This document shows positions 62,377 through 64,000 of a stretch of 64,000 nt of DNA, one piece after another; within the stretch, counting starts at the first letter, position 1, and each line of letters opens with the position of its first letter. The stretch covers positions 124,001 through 188,000 of the forward strand of contig NZ_JAAATY010000009.1 in NCBI RefSeq assembly GCF_013280595.1. The letters are read 5' to 3'. A program made the position numbers and the translations under genes. This stretch comes from Kibdelosporangium persicum. Its GTDB lineage: Bacteria; Actinomycetota; Actinomycetes; Mycobacteriales; Pseudonocardiaceae. The notes under the pieces were generated by a model, which saw only the letters and a program-made list of their open reading frames with translations, had not been told where the DNA came from and ran no database searches.

Positions 62377-63282
62377 GTGGACGAACAAGTGCGGGTTGGA
62401 CTGATCGGTGCCGGACTCTGGGCGGAACGCGCGCACGCGCCGGGCCTGGCCGAGCACCCGGGGGTGCACTTCACCTCGGTCTGGGCACGTCGCCGCGACG
62501 CGGCCGACACGATGGCCAAGGCGTACTGCATCGAACCGGCCGATTCCCCGGCGGAACTCTTCGACCAGGTCGACGCGGTCGCCTTCGCCGTCCCTCCGGC
62601 CGTGCAGGCCGAGCTGGCGCTGCGGGCGGTGGCCGCGGGCAAGCACGTGATCCTGGAGAAACCCATCGCCGCGACCGTCGACGAAGCGAAACGACTCGCG
62701 GGCGCGATCGCCGACGCCGGAGTGGTGTCGCTGGTGTCCCTGGTCCGCCGGTTCGCGCAGGAGACCAAGGACTGGCTGGCGGATCTGCACGCGACCGGCG
62801 GCTGGGTCGGCGGCAACGCCCAGTGGATGTCCGGCGCCCTGCTGTCCGAGGACTACTCGGGTTCGGCGTGGCGGCACGAAAGCGGCGCGCTGCTCGACGT
62901 CGGCCCGCACGTGATCGACCTGATGGACGCCGCCCTCGGCACGATCACCGATGTTCTGGGCGCGAGCCGCGGCCAGCGGGACCTCTGGCACTTCATCCTC
63001 GGCCACGAGACCGGCGCGACGAGCACGATCACGATCTCGCTGAGGATGCCGCTCCGGCCGACGGTGGTCGACTTCAGCGTGTACGGCGACAACGGCTACC
63101 GCACCTTGCCAGGCCGCGAAACCCCCTCGGACCAGGCCTTCACAGTCCTGCTCGACGACTTCGTCGCGATGGTCCACAGCGGCACGACAAGCCATCCCTG
63201 CGACGCCCAGCGCGGCCTGCACCTGCAACGCATCATCGAGGACATCGCCCGGGAGACCGAGAAACCACCCGGACCTGAGTGA
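62377..63282 (+). CDS. Gfo/Idh/MocA-family oxidoreductase
   Basis: A 301-residue NAD(P)-dependent dehydrogenase. The Rossmann motif is GLIGAGLWAERAHAPGL and the family lysine is in GKHVILEKPIAATVDEA. The C-terminal domain has the DVGPHVIDLMDAALG histidine-containing helix. It oxidises a sugar or cyclitol of unknown identity. It starts with GTG, divergent from the NUDIX gene by 67 bp. The DnaA-box cluster lies just after it. Confidence 0.9.
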   Translation: MDEQVRVGLIGAGLWAERAHAPGLAEHPGVHFTSVWARRRDAADTMAKAYCIEPADSPAELFDQVDAVAFAVPPAVQAELALRAVAAGKHVILEKPIAATVDEAKRLAGAIADAGVVSLVSLVRRFAQETKDWLADLHATGGWVGGNAQWMSGALLSEDYSGSAWRHESGALLDVGPHVIDLMDAALGTITDVLGASRGQRDLWHFILGHETGATSTITISLRMPLRPTVVDFSVYGDNGYRTLPGRETPSDQAFTVLLDDFVAMVHSGTTSHPCDAQRGLHLQRIIEDIARETEKPPGPE

Positions 63283-63341
63283 GCAGCCCCCGAATCCAAC
63301 CTACCGAGCGGGTCCGACAACTCGGGCAGGCAGCGGAGCCG

Positions 63342-63432
63342 TCGTCCACAGCCGGTCCGGTCGGCCAGCGGTTGTCCACAGGCACGCTCAGGGTTGTCCA
63401 CAGGCGCGCAGGTCCGCCGGAGGTTGTCCACA
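63342..63432. promoter_or_regulatory. Four evenly spaced DnaA boxes
   Basis: TCGTCCACA (63342), TTGTCCACA (63372), TTGTCCACA (63394) and TTGTCCACA (63424) are all on the plus strand with spacings 30, 22 and 30 bp. TTGTCCACA is the preferred actinobacterial DnaA box. The cluster is in the gap between convergent genes, so it cannot act as a promoter for either. It may titrate DnaA or reflect a secondary replication-related site. Confidence 0.7.
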
Positions 63433-63474
63433 GCTGTGCGGAAACCGGAACCGGCCACCCGGCATCGGACGCAT

Positions 63475-63506
63475 GAAAAGGGCCGTACGGCCGCACGGCC
63501 CTTTTC
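63475..63506. terminator. Bidirectional terminator
   Basis: GAAAAGGGCCGT (63475-63486) pairs with ACGGCCCTTTTC (63495-63506), with A and T tails on both sides, between the convergent oxidoreductase and proline-rich protein genes. Confidence 0.88.
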
Positions 63507-63515
63507 CGAAAACGC

Positions 63516-64000
63516 TCAGGCGCCGGGTGGGAAGCGCGGTGGTTCGACCGAGCCGCCCGCGGTGGGCGGGACGCCGTTGATGATCCGGGGCGTCGCCGCC
63601 GACGGGCTCGACCACTTCGCTTCGGCGTCGGAGTGCCTGCCGGACTTGTCGGTCTGCCAGCTCAGCTTCTTGTTGCTGGACGCCTCTGCCTGCTCCCGCT
63701 TGGCCAGCTCTTCCTGTAACTGGCGCAGCAGGTCGCGTTCCTGGTCGTTGAGGTCACTGTCCTCGAACGTGTCCTTCGAGGACGCGGCCGAGGGAGCCGG
63801 AGCCGGCGCCGGCTTCTTCGGCTTGGTGACCGGTTCGGGCTCGTCAACGCTGCTTGTCGCTTGACGCAGCCCGGGTTGGTCGAAATTTGGCCGCTCCGGG
63901 CGGGCCGGGGGCTCGGTCACCGCGTCGGGCACGGGCTCGATCACCGGTTCGATGACGTTGGTCGTCTCTTTCGGTGACGGCTTCGGTGCCTTGCCCGACG
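63516..64000 (-). CDS. C-terminal part of a Pro/Glu-rich protein (cut by window edge)
   Basis: The visible 161 C-terminal residues are disordered and rich in Pro, Glu, Lys and Ala (VTKPKKPAPAPAPSAASS), with one coiled segment (DLNDQERDLLRQLQEELAKREQAE) and a GVPPTAGGSVEPPRFPPGA end. No catalytic domain is present in the visible part. The upstream portion lies outside the window, so function cannot be stated. A hairpin terminator follows the stop. Confidence 0.6.
   Translation of the reverse strand, partial: SGKAPKPSPKETTNVIEPVIEPVPDAVTEPPARPERPNFDQPGLRQATSSVDEPEPVTKPKKPAPAPAPSAASSKDTFEDSDLNDQERDLLRQLQEELAKREQAEASSNKKLSWQTDKSGRHSDAEAKWSSPSAATPRIINGVPPTAGGSVEPPRFPPGA

Noticed and set aside
63342-63432. 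Interpretation of the DnaA-box cluster as the chromosomal origin
   Set aside because: dnaA, gyrB and rpmH are not in the window, the number of boxes is much lower than in actinobacterial origins, and the gene order matches a region away from oriC in relatives.

Overview
The window is high-GC DNA from a filamentous actinomycete. GTG and TTG starts, leaderless-looking promoters and Scr1/DUF397 regulators point to the Pseudonocardiaceae (Amycolatopsis, Lentzea or Kibdelosporangium type); I cannot name the genus. Its backbone is a conserved actinobacterial neighbourhood that in Mycobacterium tuberculosis runs from about Rv3644c to Rv3680 and in Streptomyces coelicolor around SCO3540-SCO3560, with accessory islands inserted. 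This synteny is recalled knowledge, not a search result.

Layout. 1-4.4 kb: a truncated sensor kinase divergent from an ABC exporter pair, then a small SnoaL-like/TetR module beside tRNA-Thr(CGT). 4.5-18 kb: a secreted protein, holB, an MFS/dTMP-kinase-like fusion, topA, a hypothetical, two lipoproteins and the proton pyrophosphatase hppA. 18-28.3 kb: DEAD/DEAH helicase, a broken MOSC gene, a primase-polymerase-like protein, a Tad pilus locus (TadG/E-like, pilin, TadC, TadB, TadA, CpaE/Ssd), 6C RNA and a HAD phosphatase. 28.4-29.3 kb: a structured RNA in the position of the Ms1/scr3559 6S-like RNA, then a 153-bp tandem repeat. 29.4-38.5 kb: a peptidoglycan amino-sugar salvage cluster (nagZ, namZ, a serine hydrolase, murR, murQ) and an acylase. 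38.5-47.6 kb: a PASTA-excalibur lipoprotein, acetyl-CoA synthetase, a DUF397/XRE unit, OsmC, and a GntR-controlled catabolic island. 47.7-55 kb: nhaA, a holin-like protein, an EphE-like hydrolase, marP, NUDIX, a TlpA thioredoxin, nth, a small membrane protein and crp. 55-64 kb: MFS, nucleoside hydrolase, CehA-type hydrolase, a second beta-clamp-like protein, a metallo-beta-lactamase protein, NUDIX, an oxidoreductase and a truncated proline-rich protein.

The most interesting signals are non-coding. There are two structured RNAs (6C and a 6S-like candidate) flanking the HAD gene. A family of five 50-bp palindromes shows compensatory changes in its arms. Two clusters of DnaA-box-like nonamers lie far from any dnaA gene, one of them about 3 kb from a beta-clamp paralog. 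A large palindrome fills the ephE/marP gap and includes both stop codons. Several proteins have lost key residues: the P-loop of the dTMP-kinase domain, the P-loop lysine of Ssd, and the nucleophile of the EphE-like hydrolase.
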